A stretch of DNA of 64,000 bases, taken from assembly GCA_030268105.1 (NCBI GenBank), contig BSDZ01000079.1:1803501-1867500 (forward strand), written 5' to 3'. The notes under the pieces were generated by a model, which had not been told where the DNA came from, did no database searches, and saw only the letters and a program-made list of their open reading frames with translations. The DNA is from Volvox africanus (taxonomy: Eukaryota; Chlorophyta; Chlorophyceae; Chlamydomonadales; Volvocaceae). Positions 36,001 to 47,700 of this stretch are shown here, piece by piece (position 1 is the stretch's first letter; the number at the start of each line of letters is the position of its first letter). Both the position numbers and the translations under genes were made by a program.

Positions 36001-37976
36001 GCGACAAAGCCCAGGAGGAGTTCCAGAAGCGTCTTAAGGAGGCGGCGGAGGACAGCATGCGCAAGGTGGAGGGGGCGTACATGCCCGTGGTGTCCAGCAA
36101 CGCCGCGACGATGGAACTGTCTGAGTCAAGGCAGACAGCGGCGGAATCGGATGACACGGCAGCCCTGCTGCATGTGTCGCCGGCTTTCTTCGCTGCATAC
36201 GGCACCGGCACCGGCGACGGCGTGGTGCCGCCACGTCCACGGGCAGCAGCGGGCGACACCAGCAACGGCAATAAAAATGGCGTGCCGCGCGGGATCAGCC
36301 ATATTTTGTCAGCCAGCCAGCAGCCGGAGACTGCAGGTCCAGGGGATACTGGCGACGAAGCATACAGCGAGGTGTTCGGCAGAGGCAGTGAGGGAGGCAG
36401 TAGGGCGTACAGCCGCAGCGCCAGTGGCAGCGAGTTGGGACCTCTGGCGGCTATGGCGCAATCCCACAGCCGTCGGGAGTCTGGCAGCAGCCGTTACACC
36501 TCATCCGCCCATTCAGCCGCCGCCGCAGTCGCCGTGCCAAGCGGCGGCGGCGGTCCCAAGAAGCGTGATTCCGTAGCCAGCAGGGCGACATCGTCAGAGA
36601 TTGCCCTGCTGGAACCCGTTGTGGACGTGGCATCGGATATGGTGCCCAGTCGGCGCGAGTCGGCCGTTAGTCGAGGTACAGGGGGAAGCGGCACCCCGCG
36701 TCCAACAGATGACGCGCTCTCAGATGCTGTCCTCAGTCGACATCAGTCGAGTGGGCGGCAGTCGAGCGCGGCTCGCGGCAACATGGCGGCTGCAACATCA
36801 GGCGAGCACATAAGCTGCCAAGAGTCGGCTGCTGACAGGGCGGCAGGCAGTGAGGAAGACGTAGTGAGCAGTGCGGGTCCCAGTCGTCGGGAATCGGAGT
36901 TGAGCAATGCTGTGGATGCTGCACGACCCAGTCGGCGAGAATCAGCTGCTAGCCGCCCTGAGCCAGACGCAGTGCGCCGGTTAGAAGGTAACGCCTCTAC
37001 CAGCAGGCGAGGATCGTCTGTTAGTAATGGTGCCGTATCTGGTGGCATCTCCACCCGGCGGGGTTCGGCGGCAAGTCTTGATGTCGGCCGGGGGGGATCA
37101 GAACGGAGCAGGGTGACCACTGACGACGTACCCAGCCGACGAGAGTCATCCGTGAGTGCCGCTGCAGCCAGTGCTGGCCCTAGCCGGCGTGACTCCTCCG
37201 TCAGTAACTTGGCATCCGAGGGTCAGGTGCCACCTGCCGCTGCTCGGGTTGACTCTGAAGCTGGTACAAACCGGCGAGTACCCAGCACAAATACGTCCAG
37301 CTCGGTACGTGCCGATTCTGCGACCGCTTCCTCTAAACGAGACTCCGCTGGCAGCTTGTCCGTGTCCGGGGGCGAAGCCCCAGCCCCAGCAGCGGCGAAT
37401 GCGTCGCGCCAGGAGAGCAACATCTCGAGATATTCTGTGCCCCCGTCCTCGGAGGACATGGAAGGCGCGCCCTCGGCGCGTGGCATAGCCTCTGGAGAGC
37501 AACGGGCGATCGACAAGTCGGTACGGGGATCGGACAGCGTTGTAGGCGTGGAGCACTCGCTAGGGCTCTTGCCGCTAACTCCAGTAGCGGTTCAGTCGGA
37601 GAATGCAGAGTCCAAGGCAGCCTTAAAAGCTAAGGACGATGAAGAAGAGTCAGAGGTTGAAGAGGAAGAGTCAGAAGGTGACAGTGATTTGGAGGCAGCG
37701 CCGCAGAGGAAAGACGAGGGGTCAGAGGAAGAGGAGGAGGAGGAGGAAGAGGAGGAGGAAGAGGAGGAAGAGGAGGAAGATGGGCAGCGGAGTGTAGAGG
37801 CGCGAAAACAATCGGTGGAGTTGGATTCGGAGGAAGAGGGAAATGATGTCCGGAGCTCAGGCGACGATAGCCATACGGAAGATGAGACGGAGGAGGAGGA
37901 AGAGGAAGAGGAAGAGGAGGAAGAGGAGGAGGAAGCAGAAGAGGAGGAAGTGGTCGGGGAAAATGGCCGTAAGTAG
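33052..37976 (+). CDS. 1102-residue protein with R-R-x-S repeats and acidic tail, unrecognised
   Basis: Exons: 33052-33590, 33930-34106, 34822-34983, 35546-37976. They total 3309 nt and all phases agree. I do not recognise the family. Residues ~1-180 are Ser/Thr/Pro-rich. Exons 1-2 then encode a charged coiled coil (EREADNQQVFDVWSQRKH, then KKWEQKKVKQQQADAEDNY). Exon 3 has a compact block with KKREEGFAVRSGVAHIPHTF. Exon 4 holds a second helix (VIGAIVQEERDKAQEEFQKR). From about 36470 to 37430 a unit of the form [RK]R[EDG]S[SA]xS recurs roughly every 20-25 residues. The end is poly-Glu. The frame starts at the Met at 33052 (MSQAKGSP), though an in-frame Met lies at 33001. RRxS is a basophilic-kinase consensus, so a heavily phosphorylated scaffold is a reasonable inference. 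TGTAA lies at 38469. Confidence 0.8.
36470..37430 (+). repeat. about 12 diverged R-R-x-S peptide repeats
   Basis: Units seen in order include RRESGSSR, KRDSVASR, RRESAVSR, RHQSSGRQ, RRESELSN, RRESAASR, RRGSSVSN, RRGSAASL, RRESSVSA, RRDSSVSN, KRDSAGSL and RQESNISR. The nucleotide sequences are diverged, so this is a protein-level repeat. Confidence 0.85.
37620..37965 (+). repeat. GAG/GAA purine tract encoding poly-Glu
   Basis: Two long GAGGAA runs encode Glu stretches near the C-terminus of the R-R-x-S repeat protein. The minus-strand poly-Ser and poly-Leu/Pro frames over this tract are shadows. Confidence 0.9.
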
Positions 37977-39385
37977 GGACGGATAAGGGGCTGCGCTGAC
38001 GCCAATGCTGTTGCCGCACCTGCGGGGGAAAGCGGGGGAGCTCGAAAGGGTGGCCATTTCAGATTGTGTTTGAGTGCGGATTCCTCAGTACAAGTGCTTT
38101 CCTATGATGTAGCCTGAGCAGGATTGGAAGGCCGTGCAAGTTTGCTAACACAAACACACCGATTATGATGGTTGACAAATTGCTCCTTGTTGTGCATTGC
38201 TAGGGTCTAGCGTATTGGCCATGGTAACTGTTGACCACATCACCAACCGTACCCACCCGCAAACATGGTGAGGCGTCGATCTTTAGATCGGTGTTCCGTA
38301 ATTCATGGGTGATTTATGACGGCTGTCACTCACTTTTAGTAGGGCGCTTTGCTCGCTAATTATTTTAGGGTAGTCAGCATGTTCCAGTTTAAGATATAGA
38401 GTTTGTTAAAAGCCATGTGTGACGCATTGAGCAGGTGAAGACCCGGCGTGGGATGAGAGGTTTCAGGGTGTAAACGATTCAGCGCTCGGCGTCGTTACAC
38501 AGCCTGGCGTTAGATGTTAATACGTGCGATTGAACGAAGTCGACCTCATTCGAATGCGATCATTACACCGTGCCTCCCTTGCCTGTACTCAGATAATCAA
38601 AATGACTCTGATAACGCCTATGCGCACGGCGCTAGGGAAGGGCTGCAGAGTGACTTAGTCTTCTGTGGCCATGGTCAAGGCTACATAATTTGGGCATTGA
38701 CTTTCGCCCTTCAAAACCCCCCACTTCGCCTCATCGTTCAGCAGGTACAAGTAGCAACCAAACGTCGTCCAATGAACAAGCAGCGCGGGAACTTGCACAA
38801 AAGTTCAAGCTTCTTCAAAGTCTTCTATGCCATTGCGCATAGTGTCGGTTGCGCAAAACTTCGAAGGGAAAAGATACCAACAACGACATCAACAAAGTAA
38901 ATTCCTCTATGGTTCATAATCATGCGACATCTCCAGGACTTACTCACGTCTTTACTTATACTCCAGGCTGTGAACAGTGTACTCAGTACCCAGTACACGA
39001 AGCCCTACGTTTCAACCAACCCCATCTCACAGCTCCGGAAAAAAACGTGCGGGGGAGCCCTGCATTAGAAGGGCTTTCACAAACCCAACCCAACTAGTCC
39101 AGTTTCACAATCACCGTTTCACAACCGTCGCCATTTCCGTTGTAATGGAATAAACGGGGCGCCATGACCCCATCGTCATGGCGGGTGATAAAGGTTAACA
39201 CCCACAGAGGACTGAGCGAGTCTAAGGAAAGTGTATGGGCACGACATCTTCTAGCCCTGCTTGCATTCAGGAAACAGTCTGCCCTTGAACGCTCTGACAG
39301 GTCAGTGCTAAGCGCCGAAAACGACCCGTTCTGCAACAATCAGTTGTACCCAAACAACGCAACGCAGCTATCTGGGGCCCCATTT
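37977..39385. other. convergent intergenic region
   Basis: About 1.4 kb between the 3' ends of the R-R-x-S repeat gene and the next minus-strand gene. It holds a TGTAA at 38469-38473 and no convincing frame. An ORF of 128 residues at 38514-38900 (+) has no recognisable domain and weak coding character. Confidence 0.4.
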
Positions 39386-41158
39386 TCACGTCCGGCGCGG
39401 CTCCATCCGCGCGTCTTGCATGAAATTGGCAATCGTCATAGAATAGCTCACATCTCCCCAACTAGCAACGGCCCCCAACAGCTCCTGCGTGTTGAACCAA
39501 TCCAGCTGCTGCCGGTCGAGCTCCACACACAGCCGCGCGGCCCAATCCGCCCGCCCGTACCACACCTGCTTTCAAATGAAACAGCAGGACAGCGACGTGA
39601 AGGCAGGCGTGTGTTAGTTGGGATGATGTCGTATTACGGCCTCTAAACAACGGTTCACGGCAACGGTTCAAGCGCAAACTTGCAGGTGCACAAATACGAA
39701 TGGCCCTCTTTCCCAGGTTTCCCCGTTCAAAAAAGTAGGCATTGCGCACCATCTGTGCCATGCACCAGCCCAGTACCGAGTAATCGTATTCGCCAGCTCC
39801 TGCCTCGATCTCCTGCGGCAGGCGAAACAAAAGCACCCACAACATGCATTACATACATCTACAAGACAGTATTTTTGTTTTTCGCATCCATGCCAAATCT
39901 TAATAATTCATGTGGCAGTGCGGCGTTGCAGTTTCACATCATACCTCTTTTTGGCATCCATCATCGTGACTGATAATGGCAACAACAAATCATCACTTAC
40001 CTCCAGGGTCGTATACATCAGCTGCTTGCTAAGTTCCACAGCCCAGGCAGACCGGTTATGGTCTACAAGGGTGCCCAAAATGAAGGGCACCAGGGTCTGT
40101 GACGCGGCACTGTCCTCGCCTGAATCGCTCGAATAGAGCGCAAACAGGATCCGGCCCGCGGACTCCGCTGCACCCTCTGGCACCATGGTACCCAAAATGA
40201 AGGAAGCATCTGGACGAGGCACCAACGTAAGAAGCGCGCAGTGTGATGCTGTACCGGACCGCGCTGAAGATAGAATATACACGTGCAGCCAGCCTAACAT
40301 GTGAAATTAATTGGGGATGAGACGTCTAAACCGAGCCTATGACCATTGACAGCATAATGTTCGTCTATATAGTCATATATATATAGTCATATCCCCACCG
40401 GCCTTGTAAACCCGTTCACGGTCAAGGCTACATTTCTACATTTATCAACTTCATTCCCCTGTTTTGTTCACGCACCACCGGCATGCCAACACAGCTGTGC
40501 GCACCGTAGCAATCGAGCATTTTGCCACGACCCCGGTCTGTATCGCGTGCCACCAGCATGAACTTGATGATGTCCTGTCCCTCCGTTATGCTCCCCAGCT
40601 CAATTAACCTGCGTTCATTGAACCACAGACAAGGGAATTGAGTCCTGTGTACGGCACACTACCAAATGAAATGACAGGCCGCAACTAGCAGCGGAACAGG
40701 GGCCCTGAGCCCCGTGATGGCCAACAAAGAGCCGCTTGCCGTATGCTTGTAATCCGGGCTTGTGCTTGAGGCCTAACGTCATCGGGCACGCGCCTGTTAA
40801 GGATTCTTCCGGCGAGGGCGTAATCAAGCGCTTTCGTCTTGTCGCTGGTGTTGCCGGGAATAGGCCCAGCATTGGTGTCGCTTCCGTTGGGCGCGATAGC
40901 AGAGGATTGAGCAGTCTTCTGCTCATGGGACATGATCTGGCGCAGGCACGCTGCAGCCTTGTCGGGCGCTCCTGCCTCGACCAAATAGCTCAGGGCGTCA
41001 GCTACGGTGTCGCTGTCGCCAGATTTGGCCATTTCAACTAGCATTTGGACAGAGGGACTACTAAGATCGTTGCTTTTGACTTCTTGCAGCAGCAGCTCAA
41101 CGAAGGAGTCACCCTCGGAGACACCTCCCCAGTTTACTCCATCTGCAGCTGACTCCAT
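39386..41158 (-). CDS. unrecognised protein, about 5 exons
   Basis: Coding blocks on the minus strand: 41158-~40803 (MESAADGVNWGGVSEG..., helical and acidic), 40608-40479 (ELGSITEGQDIIKFMLVARD), ~40209-40007 (two similar pieces, FILGTMVPEG and PFILGTLVDHN), ~39818-39720 (YDYSVLGWCMAQMVRNAYF) and ~39571-39386 (DWAARLCVELDRQQLDWFN, ending PRRT). They are helical throughout, suggesting an alpha-solenoid or helical-bundle protein, but no family is recognised. The joins are approximate: exon 1 to exon 2 reads best with a GC donor after AACAG, and exon 2 to exon 3 is off by one phase with the obvious sites. Start from the first ATG of exon 1. Confidence 0.6.
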
Positions 41159-41734
41159 TAAAACTTTCCTCGAAGCCTACATGTTATGTTCGCAAAGCAA
41201 CGATTAGAGGATGATGCCTTCCGAAATCGTGCTGAACTGTCGGTCTCTCGGTTACCCACGCTTTGCAACGTACGAATCCACACAAATTTCGCTCACCAAT
41301 CCTGACTAAAACAATTGAGTCTACACGATTGAACACAACTAATTTGAAACCGGAACTGAAGAATGTTCAGGCCGTCAGTTTGTCCACTTCACAGCAATGT
41401 TGCATAAACTTACATTAGACATTATAACATTCAGCAAGTGCTATCAAGAATTGTAAACCGGGGGCTTGCCGCTTCCGATTGAGTCTAAACGTCCCCGTAC
41501 CTTCGTACAACGATTCCCATAATCGTTGCCTCACGCGCCAAAAGGTCTAAACACTGAAGTTCTCTCTCTCACACGTTTAACTTAGCTAAAACGTACAGTT
41601 TGTCCGTTTAAGATGCGTCATCGAAAAATGACGCTCTTACAGTAAGATTTGGGGAGCATTTCTGCCCCTACCTTTCAGAGTCCACAGCTGATCGTGTATA
41701 GTTGGACCCCATAACAACGTTATCTTGAACAAAC
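41159..41734. promoter_or_regulatory. divergent promoter region
   Basis: 576 bp between the start of the unrecognised minus-strand gene and the first ATG of the RS-rich gene. It is AT-richer than the flanking exons. No defined motif was identified. Confidence 0.4.
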
Positions 41735-44700
41735 ATGGGTTTTCTTAAGAAGTTTAAGGAGCAGAAGCAGGTGTGTTGCAGAGCTGTTTGCTCCGGTTGG
41801 TGTCTCGTGCCGGCACGACCGCTGGCACAAGATTTCACAGTGAACGCTTTGACCATGGCTTCAACATTGTATGATACCAGGATGGCCCCGACGCCGCCCC
41901 AGAGAGCGGACCTGTATCTACGCAGCCAAGCATCGGGCCCGAGGACTTCCTCCCGCCGGAACCAGTGCCGCGGACTACTCGGTCGAGGTCCAAAGCCTCT
42001 TCAGCAGCTCCACCAGCTTCTCTGGATGTGGCCTCACCTGCAAAGGGCAAGGCTGCTGGCCGCGGCAAAGCCAAGGAACCTCAGCAGCAGCCCGCTGTGG
42101 AAGCTAAGCCACCTGCAGGGCCCACCGTGTCGCCAAAGTGCGCCAAAGTGAAGGCTGCTAGCCCACAGGTGTCACCAAAAGGAGCCGCAAGTACTATTCC
42201 AGTGGCCAAACAAGGAGCTGAAGATGCAGCTTCTCAGCTTGATGCATTGGGCTCGGGAGCGTTGGCACCCTTAGCTTTCGACTCAGTCCTAACGTCGAAA
42301 GGTTCAAGCGTTCGCGCTCGTGCAGTGCCAAAGGTGGCGCCTTCACCCCGGAAGGAAACTCGCGGCAAAGGTGTCAACTCGCAGGTCGAAACGCCGAAAG
42401 GCGGGTCGTCAACGGAGTCTGTTCAGAAGCTGGAGTTGAAGGAGGTTCAAGCACTCTCTGGTGCGTGTTTGGGCGCCAATGATTTTTGCCAGTTGTCAAG
42501 TTGCCAGGCGGCCTTTGATGCGTCGACACCTTTTTAAATGTCTTTAACTGCCTAAGCATCACAATGAAGTAGCTCTATGGTAGTCTCTGTATCTGTGCTT
42601 GAATATACTTCAACCTTTGACCTTTGTGCAGATCCCTTTACTGAGCAGCCTCCGGCAGCCGCAGATGTAATACCGGAAGTCAAGGAAGAGCATGACAGCA
42701 CAGCTGATGCAAGCCAGCGCAAAGTAGTTTCCAACATCGGACCTAACTCTACCCGCGCGGTTGACTCTGCAGTACCGTTGGGACCTCCTTCAGTTCACAC
42801 AGAAACCATGGCTGGACTACTAACGGTTTCAGAGGCGGACATGCCCCGCGACCCCCGTAAGCGTCACCGCGCCCAGATGTCCGAAAATCCCCTTCCGTCT
42901 GCGGAGCGACTGGATTCGGCGGCAGTGGCTAGGCCGAAAACCCAACCGAATGCCTCTTCGGTTTCCACTGTGCAGCCCCAACTGGAGTTGCAGCAACCAG
43001 CCCAGCAACAGGCTCCGCAGCATGCACAGCCAAAACCTCATGCAATGTCTCAATCACAGCAGGCTGCTCACCCAGCCTGCAATGGTCAAGGCGCAGTTGC
43101 AGCTTCAGAGCCTGATAGACAGGAAACGGCAGCAGCGCAACCCGAAGCGATAAGAGTTGTGTCTGTATTGACGCTGGGGTCTGCCCATGGGACAATCGGG
43201 AGTGCTGCTGGCGCGAGTGAGCACCTTGGGTCCAACCTAGAAAATGATGATGCAACCTTGCCGCCTCCGCCACCTCTGCCATTGCCACCGCCGCTGCCGC
43301 CTCATCTGGCGTGTGAGCACTCGACACCACATGCGTCAACGTCTGGCGGATCTCCTTTGGCTGGTCGGGACGATGCCTGTGGGCGATCTTCCTATGTAAT
43401 GGTAGGGTTGCGTGAAACTACCACAGCTGCAGGAGCAGCACAAGCAGAACCTGCAGGTGCTTGCGGGAGTGGAGGTAGTGGTGCCGACCGGGAGCGCGAC
43501 CGGGAGCGCCATCGACAAGACGCGGAGCGGACACGGGAGTGGTCAGACCGGGACCGTGAGAAGGATCGTTCACGCCACCAGCCCGAAGCAGGTAAATGCT
43601 CGCGCAGGGAGCTGTGCAGCTATGCATGCAACTGGGGCCCACTCCGCAGTTCCGGCTCAGCGGCCTGGCGGCACTGGCCGTTGCTGCATTGTTGCACATC
43701 TTTCGGAGTCACGTGCATCACACGACCAGGGAGTTAGGCTGCCGGACAGGGTTACGGCTCGCATGTCATGCACCAACCGTCATAGCAGCCGCCTGCGCCG
43801 CAGGCCCCAGGGTGGGCTGCGGCGAGCGGCTGCGAAGGATGGATGGTTCAACAAGCGTGCGGCGCATCCTTAAAGTTTGGCAGTTGCAGGCGGCGATGCC
43901 ATCAGCGATGCAGTAGCAGCAGCCCAGCCGTTGCGCAAACACGTTTTCCGGTGGTTACCCCAAGTACGTGACCGATTCAGCACCTGAAGCGGTGGCAGTC
44001 GGGCATGCGCATTCACGGCACCGGCATGGCATGAAGCAATTTGCATTACAGCACCAACGGAGCTGCAAATCCGCCCTCCTAAAACCTGGCAATTCCTCAT
44101 GGCCGATGGCGACAGTCCCAAGGCTACTACGGCCTCGTCAGCAGAAATGTGCCCATGCCCATGCTATGTGCGCGTGGGCAGAAGGCGATACTGTTGCGGG
44201 CGGGCTGACCAGTTGCTCTTTTAAAGCATGTACGAATATATGGTCTAATGGGAGCCATGCATCTGCAACTGTAAGATGCCCCATTGCTGCTGCTGCGTCA
44301 TAGCGGCAGCAGCAGCCTTTCTTAAAGCAGAAGTTGCTGAAGAACCACCACGAGCGGACCAGCGTGCAGCCACAGAAGGGCCGTCTCGATGTTGGCAAGC
44401 ATGCGTGTCCAACCCGAGCGGCCTGCAACACTCGCCTTTTGTGCAGAGAAAAATTCAGACCTGGCGTTGTGAGAGTTCAGCCTACAGAAAGAACAGGCAG
44501 CAGAGATCGGCGGTTTGGTAAATCGAGAGAGCTGTGTGTTAACGACGAAGTGTGAGCATCCGTATATATAAATGCGTTTTTTGGCCGGAGGCGCACAATA
44601 TTGTCCTCGTGTTCGCGGCCGTCCCAACTGCTGCTGCTCCTGTTATTGCTGCTGGTCACGTCCTAAGCCTCTGGCGGTACAAAACAGCCGGATGGCAGCA

Positions 44701-47700
44701 GCCGGAGCGGAGATACGAGCATGAAGGCAGCAACTGCAGGCTTAAAAGCGCGCCTTCGGCCCTAGGATGTCCTAGGCAGGCAGTTGGCAGGATGCAAGCA
44801 CCGGGCTAACGACGGTGTGTCCGTAATGTGATGACAACCTTTTTGCTAAGTTCGTCTTTGTTTCGTAATCTGACATGCCGCCATGACATCCCTACATCTA
44901 CAGGCAAGCTGTGCGGGAGCGTCACCCCCTTGATCTATTAATCTCTGCGACCTTTACATCGGCGATCTGCCTATGCACTGCGCTTGCTGCCTGCGAGCTT
45001 GCGAGCCTGCGAGCATTTATCGCTATGCACACGTTATTCAAATCGTGTTTGCGGTGCGGTCCCCTTCTGTCCTTTGCCCACTGCAGACAGCAAAGGACGG
45101 GGAGGTGCTGATGGTCGCGCTAGCACTCCAGGTCGTCGGGACAAGGATCGTGACGGGGGACGGGGAGAAAATAAGGCTGCCGTTCGGAGCAGGAGCCGCT
45201 CCCGTGATCGTGCGGCGAAACTGAGTGGTGATACTGACGCTGCCAAGGACAAGGATCGACCTCGGGAGAAGGACACCTCAGCACGCTCCGAAAAGGATAA
45301 TGAACGCATGCGGCAGAAGGAAAGGGACAAAGAGAAGCAACGCGAGCGTGAGAAGGAGCGGGAGAAGGATGGGAAAGACAAGGCTCGCGGTGTTGATGCT
45401 TCGACTGTCAGGCCGCCTGAGGGTAATGCTGCGAACGGCCAGCGGAACATTGTCAACGATCGTTCTGGAAGCGATCGCCACAAAGGCAGTGGCGGGCGTG
45501 AGAGGGCCAGTGGTCGTAGTCGCAGTAGGTCACGAGACGCGAAACGGCTACGTGCTGAAGATTCAAAGGCTGCAATGAATGGGGGAGAGGCTTCCGCCCC
45601 ATCGGCACCGGCAGATGGGTCTGCCGCAGCTCGAGGTAGTGGCAGCAATCAAAGCAGGCGGGACAGTGGCAGCAGTGCGGCTCCGTCTACCAGGGGGCCT
45701 GGTGGCTGCAATCGCGGTGGTGTGAGTGAAACGCAGGCTCCGACCGCTTCTGGTGCCGTTCGGAAGAACGACACCACCGAGGATGTCAGAGATGCAGAGC
45801 GGGCGCAGGAAGAGGGCGCAGCGGCAGAAAATAATCTTGAGTTTGGCCGGGCAGGGGCTGACGCAACGCAACCAAGTCCCTCGGCGCCTGCCACGTCTGC
45901 TGAAGATATCATCGCCCTAGGGCCAGGACCTGCTGATGGCTCAGCGCCCTCTGTTGGTGCGTTAGGTAGTGGTCGGGGTAAGCGGGAGCCCATTGTTTGG
46001 AACCCACCGGCTCTACCAGGAGCAGCATCACCGAGAGGGCACAAGCTGTTAAGCGAGCCAGCGGCAGAGCCTGGTGGGAGCAACAGCGGTGACCATGTGG
46101 AGCAGCTGGCAGAGGCGGTGAGGGCACCCTTGTCGCCGTCACCACGACGTACGTACACCAGCTCGGATTCCGAGCCAACCCGTTCACGCTCCCGAGGATA
46201 CAGCAGCAGTGACGAAGACGATGATGCGGGGTCGATGGGTAAGCGTGATGGACATACAACAGGCAATACTGCTGGTGCCGACGGCGGGGTTGTTGAGGGC
46301 GAATTCGACAACGCTGAGAACGAGCACGAAGAGGTGCTGCTGGAGTACGATTTTGACCTCATGGAGGCAGATCTTATAGACGAGCATTTGGACGAGCATG
46401 TCAGAACGCAGGACGAGGTTGCGGCAACAGTGACAGCCGCTGCCGATGGCGGAGCTGCAGATCAGGCATTGGCAGCTCTTAAGCTGCCAGATTCCGTAGT
46501 TGCTAAGGATGCCGCCGCAGATGGAGAAAAGCTTGAGACCAAGGAGGCCGCGAGCAGCGGCAGGTTCCGCAACGGCACCACGGGACGGGTCGCTTACGAG
46601 GACATGGGCGCTCCAGGGCCTGACCTTAGCAGGGATAAGCAAGTGGCGCACGTGACGGCTGGGTTGGTCGGGCAAGTCGGCGAGGAGGTGCTGGCGAAGC
46701 TGCGCAAGCTCCTAAATGACATGTGTAAGTTTGCAGGAGTGGAACCATTCACGGCCATTCGGTTGCTCTTTCGCTGGGAGGTATTCTGCGAATTGTCGAC
46801 ACGTTTGATTGATCACCTCAGCGGGGAATGCTGTGCGAGGTGGCTTGTGCAGCAGCGTAAGGTTTTTCAGTTAGTCTGTTGCCTCTAGTGGGTGGTCTCA
46901 GCGTACGTAGGTCTAAGGCAGGACAAGCGTTGGCCTGCTTGGGAGATGGAAGTGTGGTTATCACTGCCGACTCTGTCATGGGGTCCCTTTTTTGACCCGC
47001 AGCGGCGCTGGACCTGTCGACAGTTCGGCCATGGGCCCTTCGATCTTTGCTGGCGATTAACGACGACGAGGCCCGTTGGAGGGCGGCCCAAGCCTTGCTT
47101 TCTGTGAGTTGTACCGTCCGCTTCATGTTAAAGCGTTTGATTTCCGCAGCTGCGATTACCATTTTGCGAGAGAAGCTCAGCTCTGAGCTGGCTGGCTATG
47201 TTTTGGTTGCCAATGTATTTTGCCCCATAATGCAAGTCTCCATCGTGCATACGGTGCATATAGACATCTATCCGTCTTTGTATCTAGTGTATTGCTCTTA
47301 CTGCAAGCTCCCGTGTTGGCTTTCAGATCGAGTGGAGCACCGCCAATAACCCTGGCGGAGTCCTGCATTCCCGACTCCAACGGGCCGTTGAGATGGAGCG
47401 CATGGCCCTCCTGCGGTCAGGCCGTGTCGCTCGGGCAAAGCGCGCCCGTAGCAACAGTCCCGGTGGCGTGAGGCCTGTCGCCAAGCGCGTGGAGCGGCCT
47501 AATGATACCAGGCCCGTGCGCACTGCCTCTGCTGAAGGCAAGCGGCGCCGAAGCCGAAGCCATGAGCGGAACCGCGGTGGTGGCAGCAATGACCGGGGCA
47601 GGAGCCGAGAGCCACGGGAGACTCGCGATGGAGGTAGCAGGCCCAAGTCACGGGACGCAGACGAGGAACGTCGGAGGGATCGTCAACGTGCCGCCAGCAA

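Noticed and set aside
37592..38019. Poly-Ser and Leu/Pro minus-strand ORFs
   Set aside because: Antisense of the GAG/GAA tract; the plus frame is phase-matched over four exons.
45034..46362. Minus-strand ORFs of 204 and 237 residues
   Set aside because: Shadows of exon 4 of the RS-rich gene.
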